Part shown: positions 1-15,307 of the stretch, in pieces
Position numbering within the stretch: the stretch's first letter is position 1
Layout of the letters: each line of letters starts with the position of its first letter
Assembly: GCA_035041965.1 (NCBI GenBank)
Contig: JAPYMA010001039.1
Span: 62,001-126,000, forward strand
From: Anisakis pegreffii
Taxonomy: Eukaryota; Nematoda; Chromadorea; Rhabditida; Anisakidae
Length of the DNA stretch: 64,000 bases
Direction: 5' to 3'
The notes under the pieces: generated by a model
What the model saw: only the letters and a program-made list of their open reading frames with translations
Databases searched by the model: none
Told to the model about the DNA's origin: nothing
Position numbers and translations under genes: made by a program

Positions 1-814
1 GTTCAGAGTAGTTGTTTGGAACAGCCATCAGTAGTGAATCAGTAATCTTTCGTTATCAGTAATAAACGATTAATATAACCGAGTAGATCCATAGCAATCG
101 GCATATCAAGCACGCCACAACCAACCAATAACGAGCGCCATAGATAATTTGCATAGTTAAATCCAGCCGAATACCAACAACAATCCATTAAGCCATCGCA
201 ACAATGACGAACATTTTGCCGATCGCACAGAACGATCGACAAACCAACCGCTCACCGTCATCCAACCGCTCACCGTCCTCATATTTTCTAATCCTTGAAT
301 ATTAAATGACCAAAATATTTCTCCAATATTCCTATTGCTAGCATGCTTCTTTTCAATGATATCGGCTGAATCAATGAATTGAATTGTATCGTTGAAATGA
401 ATTTCAGTGCGATGGTTTGTTTCACTATCATGTATTCAATCGTTCATATGAAGGTACTATTGAAGCGCTTAAATTTGAATATCCTAATCTTTCACACTGA
501 ATTCTCTCGATGTTCCGTCGTAAATTTCTGTGATTTATTTATTTTTTGACACATCTTTCTCTCATGTCTCAATAGTTAGTTGAAGTGTATTCACTACAAC
601 TGTGAACTTTCCGACATTGTCTCTTTTTCTTTTCTATCGACGTGTTTTCATGCGGTGCACACGCACTTATGATTGTTCATGTTCATACTTTTTCGGATTC
701 ATACCATTGAACACTGTCATTGCGTTCATCTGATCGTGTCTCATCGTTTGGTTAAAACGTTCTATCGTGATAGCGAATGAATATTTGGTTTGTGCGTACA
801 ATACGTTCCATTAT
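1..814. other. upstream intergenic stretch
   Basis: AT-rich sequence before the SURF4-like gene. No reading frame here has splice signals, composition or motifs that I can support as coding; short frames on the minus strand near 39-242 look random. It probably holds the sft-4 promoter, but no clear TATA-like or initiator element stands out. Confidence 0.5.
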
Positions 815-825
815 CCACATTTCAG
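815..825 (+). other. probable trans-splice (SL) or 5' UTR 3' splice site of sft-4
   Basis: A pyrimidine-rich tract ending in TTTCAG at 825 lies 35 bases before the chosen ATG at 861. No upstream coding exon matches it. In nematodes this arrangement is typical of a spliced-leader acceptor; a cis-spliced 5' UTR exon is the alternative. Confidence 0.5.
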
Positions 826-860
826 GTTCTGCCTACCTTCAAAAAGTGTGCAATTCTGGT

Positions 861-3400
<2,540 letters not shown>

Positions 3401-5178
3401 ATTCAGCAAATCGGTTCATTTGTTATATGTGCGCTTCTGTTATGCGTTGTTTTCATCTTTATTGTTTTGTTGCTCCTGTATCGTTATCATTAGTTATTAT
3501 CAGTTTTAATCAAGTATTATAAGATTATCAATCATCACACTTCTGTCCGCTATCTTTCATTCGTTATTTGTTTGTAAACTTTTATCATGCCTAAATTATG
3601 AATACTCTGATTGTGACCCAGTTTGATGTTTTGTGCTGTCAAAATTTTTTATGATATCTTCAGAACGGTGGTTGTTTTTTTTTTGAAGTTTGAATGTGCG
3701 AAATCGAAACTGAGATCGATATGTGATAATTGTTCCATCATTACGTTGTATCTTGCAATTAGCGTGCGTGTTGGACGACAGATTATACGTTCGAGATGCG
3801 CAATTAATTGTTTGAGACATATTGCAAGTGTGGCGATTAGTTGAATTTGAATTGTTCGATGAGATCGTGATTTTGAGAAATTATTCAGTTTGTGAGCAGT
3901 TCAGATGGGTGCTGTCGTTTTTTATTTGAACTACTGGTTCAACAGTTGTTTTATTTATTGTTCTTAAATGATTTGGGTTGAAGATGATATGATATTGTTT
4001 TGTTATTGTTGTCTTGGATGAGGTTAGGTGAATGCGTGTTTGGTGATGGAATAACGTGCAAATGGAAATCATTTTATTCGTTGCGTTATTTAAGCACGGC
4101 AATCGATGAATTGTTGTGTGTGTTGGATGTAGTTTGGTTCGATTGTCTTCGTCTTTTGATCGTTTTAATCTTTTTAGTTTGAAGAGCAATAGAACGTTTA
4201 TGCTGAAACGAAGAAAAAGTCTGCTTTGATCGTTTTCAGTTTCGTGAAAATATGCTTGATCTGAGTCATTATTGCTTCGTCGAAGTAATTATAAAGTTTT
4301 CGAGTAAAATTTGTTTATGAACCAACTTCATAAACATTTACTGCTGTTAAGCATTTTGCTTTTGGTTTATATCGAAGAAGTATAAAAATCAGTCGATTTT
4401 TAAGTGAAATATTGGCGAAGTGTTTTGTTCATGTCATCTTGTTTGCACTCGAGCCTTCCCTTCTCATCTCTATAAATTTTTATTTTTCTCTTTTTTTAGT
4501 TCACCCAAATTCCCTTTCAATGCAGTCGAATCTGATTATTAATCTTTTCATAATTGAATTCAAATTTTTTAATGGTCATATGTTTTATTCAGAACATTTG
4601 TTTGCGTAATGATATTACGTAATTCTAATCACAATTTTATCGCATATAAAAACTATCCAAAATTCTTTTTCGTTTTGTCTTAACGTCAGTCGATTTTCCT
4701 CTTAAATTATTTGTTTAATTACCTTCAATAAATGTCTATCTGAATGTGTGTTGATTTTCACATCACTATCCCTCGTTATAAGCACATATACCTTTCAACA
4801 ACAACAGTACTGCAGAACGTATGGTTTGTGAGCAGTTGAGTAGTTGCTTAACTCTCCCAAAAATAATTTGCCGACGGCTGATTAATCTTTCATATTCTCG
4901 AGCACTGCAACGTAAGTGTTGTGATACTTTATCGTTACACAAATACCAACAGAGCACATTAAAGAGGTACGAAAAACACCATACTCTAATCAACGTAACC
5001 ATTTCATCAACAACCATTAACAACATCATTTCTGTGTTGTTCCCGTGGGAGTATAAAACAAGACAACAACAGTGTATACATATAACTAACCTAACAAACT
5101 CACAAACAACGCTTTCAATAAGAACAAGGGACGACTGCACTAAATGCTGACAGCCAACTGCATTTTATTATCATTCAG
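3401..5178. other. 3' flank of sft-4 / intergenic
   Basis: AT-rich stretch without a supported gene. AATAAA at 4727-4732 on the plus strand is the first canonical poly(A) signal I see after the sft-4 stop, but 1.3 kb is long for a 3' UTR. Frames at 4766-5150 are open on both strands and neither resembles a known protein. If the exon at 5179 is real, its upstream exons may lie here; I could not find one with matching phase. Confidence 0.4.
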
Positions 5179-5316
5179 GTGAACAGTATAAAACGTTCAG
5201 AAAGAGAAGAACTTCACGATAGAAAGAGATCAGTGATGCCGTTACAAATTATTGATGGGATTGGTCACGTTGGAACGTCGATCGATCCGTTGGAAGATTT
5301 CTTCATTCCTCGCTGA
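5179..5316 (+). CDS. probable terminal exon of an unrecognised gene
   Basis: Behind a good acceptor (pyrimidine/AT tract then TTCAG ending at 5178) an open frame of 45 codons runs to TGA at 5314-5316. Only the phase-0 reading is open; both other phases hit stops. It contains basic pairs (KR at its fifth and sixth residues, then RKR) followed by a hydrophobic/acidic stretch beginning SVMPLQIIDGIGHVG and ending FFIPR. This could be the tail of a secreted precursor cut at dibasic sites, but that is a guess and I recognise no family. It lies 105 bases from the stop of the convergent SET/MYND gene. No upstream exon was identified. Confidence 0.35.
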   Translation: MNSIKRSEREELHDRKRSVMPLQIIDGIGHVGTSIDPLEDFFIPR

Positions 5317-5421
5317 TTGATGCACAGTGACCACCACTGATCACTTTTGTTAATCACATAATTGTTGCAGCTAAACAGATAGAATACAGTTGACATCACA
5401 CCCATTAATGCAAACATAACA

Positions 5422-8400
5422 CTATGCTTTGGTGACAATTCCAGTCAGATCAGAGTATGAGTTAATTGGTGACGAAATAAGATGAATAACCCGTTGATTT
5501 TTCAGATCGCGTCGCTGTTGTTGCACTTTCGCGAGGAGTTCGTATGCTTCGAGAGTGAGTTTGTGTTGTGCGCCATGACTTGAATGCAAACAGCTCACTG
5601 CCTTAAATCGCATTTTATCAACTGATATGGCACTAAATCACTGACAAGTAGCGCTCAAAACGAGAACTAATCGAGGAAGTAATGATTGTTCAAGATAACA
5701 ATGAAGTAATTCACTGGCCACTAGTAAGACTTCAAAACTATCACTGCTATGAGAGAGGCCTCAACAATAATTAGTGTTGTAGAACAAAGAGAGATGAACT
5801 GCCCTGCCTCTCGAATGAATGAAACGCAAAATTACTCAACACACAACGAATCCTGTGTCAAACGACTGTATTCATGAATATATGAGCCCGGTTACTATTG
5901 CTATTCAACAGAACTCTTAATGACAACATCAAACAGACGATGATACAGTAGACGCAGTGCAAGATGAAACTGATTTATGAGATGCGATCAAGCAACCTGT
6001 TCAAGTCGTTTCGCAGCGATATCCAACGTACAGTCACTGAGTGCATGCAATTTACCAGCTTTGAAGTACTGCAACGATAACGATGGATGTGATGGTGGAT
6101 AGAAATGTCTGAAAGTCGATTGTTTTGATACAATACAAATGCTATGGCTGTCATACAATCAATTATAAGTAATCGCGAAAATGTGCAGCGACAGGCAGAC
6201 GAGTACGTAATGTTACGTGTAATCATGAGTAACTTACAAACTTGGCAAGAAACGTTTCTGATTCAGTATTATTAACCAAAACAAAAAGTTAGTTTAAGCA
6301 ATTTATAAAAACAATGAACAACAATCACACTTCTCGTAAAAGTGTATCAATAATCAGGTGGATATTTAGTGAGATTATGATGGATTTAATCAAAGCGATC
6401 TAATGGTAAACAAATAACTCGAAACAAGCGATTGTCGCTTCAATGTAATCAGCAGCCAATACAAAATTAGCGTTGTCAATAGCACACGATACTATTCGAT
6501 CGGCTAAATGGCACAGTGGGATGTTCAGCGAGGATAGAACTCCAGAGGCACTTTTGTAGAGCTCCTTTGCCTCATTCAACGATTCACACCCTTCAATTTA
6601 GCATTTGTTATTACTTTTGTTATTACCGACGTGATTTTCTGTTTCTGTCAATGTTTTAAAATTGTCTCTAAAAGAGAACACATTCAATCAACGATCAATA
6701 AGGATAGAAGTTGAAGATGTGAATGTTATTCGGGTGTGGCATAACATGAGAAAATTATAAAAATGAGAAACGTATCGATTACCATAAACAATGGTGATAA
6801 TCAGTGATTAAACTTTTGAATATCAATATGATTCTGAAACACACATTGAGTCCTGCAAAGCATATCAAAAGATTTAAACAAAACAAAGTAAGTGGTGACC
6901 ATCGTCTTGTAATCTCTTGGATTGCCATTCAAGTTTCTGCATCAGGTGAACAGCATCTTCAACACGGACCTCCGACGTCGCACCGCATTGCCGACAGACC
7001 AGTGAATTGTCTCCTTCATCCAATGGACAACACCCATCTTCACAATGATCACATCTCACTGATCGTGCCAATTTATCCTCAATTTTCCAATCTATTAAAA
7101 GCAGTAATGCCCTACTTACCTTAAAATGGAAGATAAATACCTTAAAATCAGTTGAACTGAATCAGAGAAGAGACAAGAAAGCGAAGCTTACTCGTTCGGC
7201 GTCCATGCAAGCCACACAATCGCACTTAAAGAAAAACTGTTCTTGCAATTGATTCTGTCGGTCTGTCCTCAGATCGAGTAGATCACAGTACGAGATACGT
7301 AACTGTAAAAGAACTGATTGATTAGAAATGAGGAGAATGACATTTTGCCGAACGTTTCATTACTCGGTACGTCTGGATGATGATACCTTAGATTTACGAA
7401 TCAATGTGAACATCGTTCACATTCGAAACAAATAGCATTCATAACAGGGGACATTCGCTTCCAGATACTTACATCTGCACTATACGCGGTGACAGCCTGT
7501 CGCAACGGTCTTAGAATAGCCTTCTTTCCATCAAATATCACGAACGCATCCGGATCGCACGAATGATCCAAAGCGGATAATCTGAAATGTGAGTGATGCG
7601 GCAAGTAAATTCGATTAGCCTTACATTCAATGGTACAAACAAAATCAGCATATTGCTCTTCAAAGAGTTTCTCTTCTCAGAATCACCGCATTTAGATGAT
7701 CAATATAAAATTCAAATTCGATGTCAAATACACTTCATTCAGTTCCGTCATCAAACAAAGAAGTTCTCTCTAGAAAGCTTGCGCATTATCAAACATCTCA
7801 TCTTCAGTAATGTCAACCATCTTCTGTGAACTCAAAGGTGAAATGAAATGCAACATCTGCATTCGCCATAAAACTCACCCTAAATAGAGACCAAGACCGA
7901 TCGTATTCAGATCATCATCTGATATCGTAAAAACATTCACCATTACCTGAAATAACGTTAAACATTCTTAACAACCATCAATATCCCTCACAATAATTAT
8001 CACAGTCCATTATCAACAAGATCACCAAACAAAATGTCCCTTCTTCCCGAAAAACTGCTCGAAGTTCACATTTACTCATTTGACCGTTCCCATCTCATAA
8101 AACCAACAACGCAATACATTTCTGGTGCATTATTCGGAAGCATACTATCAATACCTTGCCGAAGATGTTGAACAATTCAGAGGCAGACGGCAAGCCTTGC
8201 GCACCCATATAATCACACAGAACATGTGATAACGACACAAAAAATTCACTCTTTTCTGCATCTTTCGTTATGTCGTCATTATCTGCAAATCCGATGCATG
8301 TCTACACATTTTCAAAGTATCAATTGCACATATGTTTGTTTGTTCAGACGGTCGTTTATTGTGTCATGGCATTTCAGTTCTGCATTTCACATGCTTAGCA

Positions 8401-9427
8401 ATCGCCAAGTAGCGATTTATTGCTGCACCGAACGCGCATAAACCTATTTGCAAAGCGTGATCAGAATGGTTAACATCACAGAATGAGTCAGCCAATCGAT
8501 CAGCCAACAACAGATAACACGAACGTGACACGAGCGAGTCGAATGTTCGGCCGTTGAATGCAGCATGTGCCGATTTGTCGTTAGTTCGCTTCACGATCAC
8601 ACGACTCATTAATCGCGCCATCGCAGTTGGCACTCTCGGATGAACCCGCAACAAACATGAACATTCTTCCTGCAATGAAACTAACGATCGACGCTCAGCT
8701 TGGTACATATACTCATCAGCTGATAAGATACGCACTACTAGAAATGATAAAAAGTCATTATCTGTTCAGAAATAACTTTTGAGTGATGAATTTATCTGTT
8801 ACGCGTGCATTTGCACAAATGCGTAGAACACTGTTAATTTCTTTCTATGCGTAATATTTCTTCTCAGCAATCAGCGATTATCATTACTGTCATACTGATT
8901 AATTATTATGCTGAAGGCATTGAACATTCTACCTTATGATCCAACCACCCTTCTTTTTGACAATCGCTGCCACAATAATGAGCGAAACGACATCGTGAGC
9001 ATCGACTTAACGCCTTTTTTGACCTTCAACAAATGAAACATTTCGCAAAATTCGATTCTTTTCAATCGCTTCTCATCCTTCTCGAGCACATCAACTTTGC
9101 CACCATTTTTGCATTGCTGTTACTAGAAACCTCAATGGCAAATCAAGAGAGACTTGAGAATTTAACCTGACAGGTGTTCATCTTTCCAATAGAGCTGCCA
9201 CAAAGTGGGCATTAAATGATATAACAGAGGTGGATGTCATATAAGTAACTGTATGCACACAGCACAGCACTGGTCAGTGTTCAGTGATGTGCTATGACCG
9301 TTATCAAAAAGAATTCGATGCACTCGAAAACAACTAACTTTCGCATACAATTTGCACACACATGAACTGTGTGTTCGCTAGAGACCACATGAGCATACGG
9401 ATACTCCTCGACAAGCACATGTCCCAT
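5422..9427 (-). CDS. SMYD-family SET/MYND lysine methyltransferase
   Basis: Eleven exons read in matching phase on the minus strand: 9427-9339, 9023-8933, 8669-8525, 8282-8155, 7946-7879, 7581-7473, 7302-7192, 7077-6900, 6590-6419, 6108-5997, 5601-5422; about 460 residues (human SMYD3 428). Order: a first SET segment (MGHVLVEEYPYAHV); a MYND zinc finger (CANC...CSRC...YCGSDCQ...HKEEC) spread over exons 1-3; a SET core with IGLGLYLGLSALDHSCDPDA and YCDLL; a post-SET cysteine cluster (CDCVAC, then CDHCEDGC); and the helical C-terminal TPR-like part with YPPSHPSLSLQYFKAGKLHA and SSHGAQHKL. SMYD enzymes methylate lysines in histones and cytosolic proteins using SAM. The N-terminus is uncertain: the usual GRGVFA-like segment was not found, and a short candidate exon at 9602-9558 does not match in phase. 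The usual NHSCxPN motif reads DHSCDPD. Five of its splice sites need RNA confirmation: the acceptors before exons 2, 8, 9 and 11 are GAG or AAG, and the donor at 6899 is GTCACC. Confidence 0.85.
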
Positions 9428-11517
9428 TTCAATGTGCAATTTATTGTCGGTAAACCTTAAAATTACTTTTGTTATTTTCGAACTGATTTGCGATAATATA
9501 ATTAGCACAAACAGAAATTGTTCGCATGCGCATTCCGAAAAATCATTCACGACTTACATCGGAAATCACTGATGGTGAGCGCTGACACGGCTGCTGAGAC
9601 ATATAACGGAAAAGAGACCGAGAAACAAACTGCACTTTTCGTGCAAGTTTACCTATAGCTTAATCTATACCAGAAGCTCTTGATCTTAAAGCTCTACAAA
9701 TCTGAGAGCTGTTTGTGTTTCTCTTTAGGTTCTCAATAGTCAGCGCATAACAAATAACGATACCCGAGGACAGACTCTGCAACTGTTGCCATAATTTTGT
9801 GTTATATCACAATTTTGTGCACTGCAAGCACTGATGCTATGAGTAGAATGTCTACATAACATATAACTAATTCAGTAGTATTATAAAGTCACAACCTTGA
9901 ACAATTTTAACGTAATATGTCGAAAACGCAGAAGATGTCCGTTAAAACATTTATTATGAATGAAGAAATTATAATAATAATCACAATAATAATATTAATA
10001 ACAATAATAATAATAATAACAATAATAATGATAATAATAATAATATTAATAATAATGATAATAATGGTAATGATCACTTTAAATGAATCACAACTTCGAG
10101 TAGAAATATATAATCATTCGAACGATAGACAACATAAATTTGAAAGTAATTACAGTGCTCGATAGGCTGCAGTGAACATGAAAATTGAAGATGTTAAGGA
10201 AGATTTACAATCATACTGATCAAAGAATTCATTAAACACAAATACGCTGCGGTAATGAAAATAATTGGCGAGAGACGCCGACGAATCATTATGATCGATA
10301 TTCACATCAAAACACTTTGGGATATTCGATGATCAGCTCTTTTCATTGAATTGCATCAAGCATTTACGGTATCGAATGAATGCTGTGTCCAAAAGTTTAC
10401 AAGAATATTCAGATTCAAGTTGTTTAATAAGTCAATAAAAGTAGAAATATGAACAACCTTTTAAAATCAGAGCATTACAACTTAACTGACATAAGAATGA
10501 AATGAACTGCTCAGAGAAGTAGCGCTCAGAAACGCAACAAACTCAACTCACACATATAAAAGGTAGATGAATGATTAAATGGTACAACATTTCATTCTAA
10601 TTCTTTCTCGATTAATTCATTTAATCATGCTTCAAGTAATAAGAAAGCATCACCATGTACAGATTCATTCAATATCGTTGTTTTGATAACATCGTCAATC
10701 CTTACCCATACCATCACTTCACTTCAATATTACCAAATCACATACTTCTTTACTAATCACCATCTAAACGTTAATCGCAGTAATAACAATAACAACAATA
10801 ATAAATCATAACCAAGCAGTAACGCTCTTTCACAGAAAGCATGCTATTCGCTAATTCTTAAACCAGCTAAGCATACATAATATCACACTGATAAAATAAA
10901 TTAATATGCGTCTATGCAACAAAACATCTCTTAAAACGAACACTAATCGTAAGAGAAAAATGATATTCTTTTTCGAGAAAAGAAATGAATAGTTCAATGA
11001 ATATACAGACTGAAAATTCGGACTGATTTGTTGAAATTAAAGTAAAGTGATTATAAGAAATAAGCAAATGGAAACGAGACAAGTGTATGAGACATTCAAT
11101 AAAAGAATGCATCAATAACAATTCTATTCATCAGATTCAACCGTGACTCGCACAGTGTCCCTTCCCGGAAATCAGCCAAATGCTGTAACAACATACTGAA
11201 CGATAAAATATTCCTATCCCTTTCAGAACACTTCCATTCTTCACCCTATTTCAACTGCGCAATCTATCGGAAAATGCTTCTCATCAAAGCAGTCATTTCA
11301 TTCAAACCCAACACTAAACAAGTGCTGAATATGAAAATGTTGCAAACTTCATTGAATATTGAAGATTTTCTTGTATTATTCGAGAATTTTGCAAATTCTC
11401 TGAGATGAAGAGAGGATCGAAGAAAGATGACGAGAATGATAGGGAGTGACAGGAAAAAAGTTGAATGCGAACAACGTACACTGGTACGGGCACCGATACG
11501 GAAGAATAATGTTGTTA
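9428..11517. other. intergenic between SMYD gene and rab-14
   Basis: Contains the possible 5' end of the SMYD gene (to about 9602), the AAT microsatellite at 9968-10072 and AT-rich filler. No convincing exon on either strand. rab-14 transcription ends into this region; no canonical poly(A) signal was obvious close to its stop. Confidence 0.5.
9968..10072. repeat. imperfect (AAT)n microsatellite
   Basis: About 105 bases made almost entirely of AAT/ATA triplets, interrupted by AAC, ATT and ATG variants. It produces a spurious isoleucine-rich frame on the plus strand. Confidence 0.9.
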
Positions 11518-13316
<1,799 letters not shown>

Positions 13317-13462
13317 TCAATCATCATCTCGAACTGGACAATTGCTACTGTTTTTTGTGGAACGGCGCAGCGTTTGTATCTAGAGACTCAGCATCACTGA
13401 TAAGAACCGATTCAAATACATCAAATGATCGTGAGCATAGGGAATTGGAGCTCAGGGAGTCA

Positions 13463-13491
13463 GAGTTAAATTTCACGGTGAAATTTAACTC
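13463..13491. repeat. 29-base perfect palindrome
   Basis: Two 14-base arms, GAGTTAAATTTCAC and its exact reverse complement, flank a single central G. It lies about 250 bases upstream of the rab-14 start codon. Confidence 0.9.
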
Positions 13492-14770
13492 GATGCACTG
13501 CACCACAGAGTACAAAACCAACAAAGGAGCACAAAACGAAAACGAAAATGATACAATCAATCGTTCGGTAATTATCATTTCAACAAGCTCAACTTCACGA
13601 CCATATTCAACGCACTTCTCTCAACAAATTCGTTGAAACCATCATTCCGGTTTTCTGACGATCAAATCAGGTTTTATTTAATGCGCAACGAAGAAATCAT
13701 CGAATAATAATCAATAGTCGCATGTCAACACATATCACCATCATCATTACATTCATACTCATTTAACAACACTTACACAAAACTAATGCAATCGTGAAGA
13801 TATTCTCGAAACAAATCAACTCGAACATAAAAATTGCTTGAATAACGATCACATCAATTGATTGGTTCGTTTCTGATATTATTCGTCACCATCACCAATA
13901 ATGTGTCTCATGTTCGCGCAATGAATCTTTTCATACTAAACAAATGCACCTAATACGTTGCAGCGGATTTCCGCTCATTTCATGTGGTTCTGTTTCTGAG
14001 CAAATTATGGCGGCGGCATTACGTTGTTTCCACGGCACAATGGCTAGCTATATCGATTGAGGTCGTTCTGTGGTTGAATGAGAATTTGGTCTTTTCAACT
14101 CTTCAAAAATCAATCAAACACTCTTACTATTCTACCCTTCAAAACATCAACATAGATAGACTGAAGTTTACATGAAAAGAAATTTGCATTCGTTCTCAAT
14201 GCATCAAGATGTTATTATCTTATTGTAAGTAATCACATCATGAAGATTACTCCAGTCAAGTGAGCAACACTTCAGTATAAGGTGATAGCAACGCATTCTC
14301 TAGCGGATGTAAATAAATGCTTTTCTTTGAATGCACTGAACTACAAAAACGGCATTTCATAAAATTTGGTGGTCACGGGTGCTGAATTAAAAAGACAAAT
14401 TCTGAATCATTAACACAAATTTTCAAAATAGTAACAGTTCTGGTGAAGATTTTGAGCGTGTTTAGAGGGAACCGAAAGGAAAGTTGTGATTCTGGCCCTT
14501 ATTACGAAAGGCTCTTATTCGAACGAGAAGTGACGCTCGATGAATAGTCAGGGTGATTGATGCACGGTACGCGAAAACATTTGCTTCAGATGATCTCTCA
14601 GTACTTACTGATGACTGAGGAAGCGAACAACTTGAATTGCGATAAACATAAATTCTTTTTGTGAACTGTTTAAAGTAAAATTTGGCCGATACGGGAATGG
14701 ATGATGTTCTTTTCAAGTGGTTCCCTCGGTAATCCCTCATTCCATTTGTTCTATTCTTATGTATTACCAC

Positions 14771-14974
14771 TTATTCTGCACACCATCTGAGAAAGGAATC
14801 AAATACTGCTGGATGAATACACTGCTCGTCAGGTATTCCTCTGCAATTGCAATCAAATGACCAGTCGAGGATACGATTTGAGCTGCAATGAACGCATTCG
14901 CCCTCTCTCACAACTATCGCTCGTTCAAAATCGTATGAGTATCGTTTCCACTGTGGGTACACTTCATTGAACAA
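14771..14974 (-). CDS. possible exon of an unrecognised cysteine-containing protein
   Basis: Open minus-strand frame of 67 codons ending in TAA at 14773-14771. Its composition looks protein-like: aromatic/charged start (NEVYPQWKRYSYDFERAI), then CVHC, DWSFDCNC, a Cys in DEQCIHPAVFDSFLRWC. Six cysteines in paired spacing suggest a small disulfide or zinc-binding module. The frame has no ATG, so an upstream exon is needed and none was found before the divergent rpl-5 gene. Length alone is not significant in this window, so it could be chance or a relic. Confidence 0.3.
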   Translation of the reverse strand: MFNEVYPQWKRYSYDFERAIVVREGECVHCSSNRILDWSFDCNCRGIPDEQCIHPAVFDSFLRWCAE

Positions 14975-15292
14975 AAATTCTTCTTTGCTGTTTTTAATGC
15001 CTTATGGAGGGGAGTAATTACTTTTGAGGGTGGTTTTTGTATTCGAGGATCGTGTTCTTGTGAGCTCTAGGTAGTGTGTGGATGTTTCGTGAGGATAGAC
15101 ACTGAAAATAGGTTCTGAAGGTAAATTTAAGGTTTGGGTGGTTTTTTGAATGAAAGTTAAGTGGTTTTTTGAAGGGCTTGATCTTGAGCCCCGTGAGTAC
15201 CATTCCTTCTGCTGGCCGAGCCGCATAGTTTTCACGTTTGCGTTCGTCGTCTCTGTGGATGGCGTCATTCTCAATGTGTGATTGATTGCTCA
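14975..15292. other. rpl-5 promoter region
   Basis: Short intergenic stretch before the rpl-5 acceptor. Two overlapping minus-strand frames lie here (15274-15002 and 15203-15018), but neither is protein-like, and the second is an overlapping alternative frame. Most likely regulatory sequence for rpl-5. Confidence 0.4.
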
Positions 15293-15300
15293 GATTGCAG
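15293..15300 (+). other. probable SL acceptor of rpl-5
   Basis: GATTGCAG ending at 15300, only seven bases before the rpl-5 ATG. Very short leader spacing is typical of trans-spliced nematode ribosomal protein genes. Confidence 0.6.
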
Positions 15301-15307
15301 GTAAACT

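Noticed and set aside
4766..5140. 124-codon minus-strand frame and overlapping 109-codon plus frame
   Set aside because: Both strands are open at the same place with biased composition; no motif or matching splice phase for either.
9917..10165. isoleucine-rich 82-codon frame
   Set aside because: It is the translation of the AAT microsatellite.
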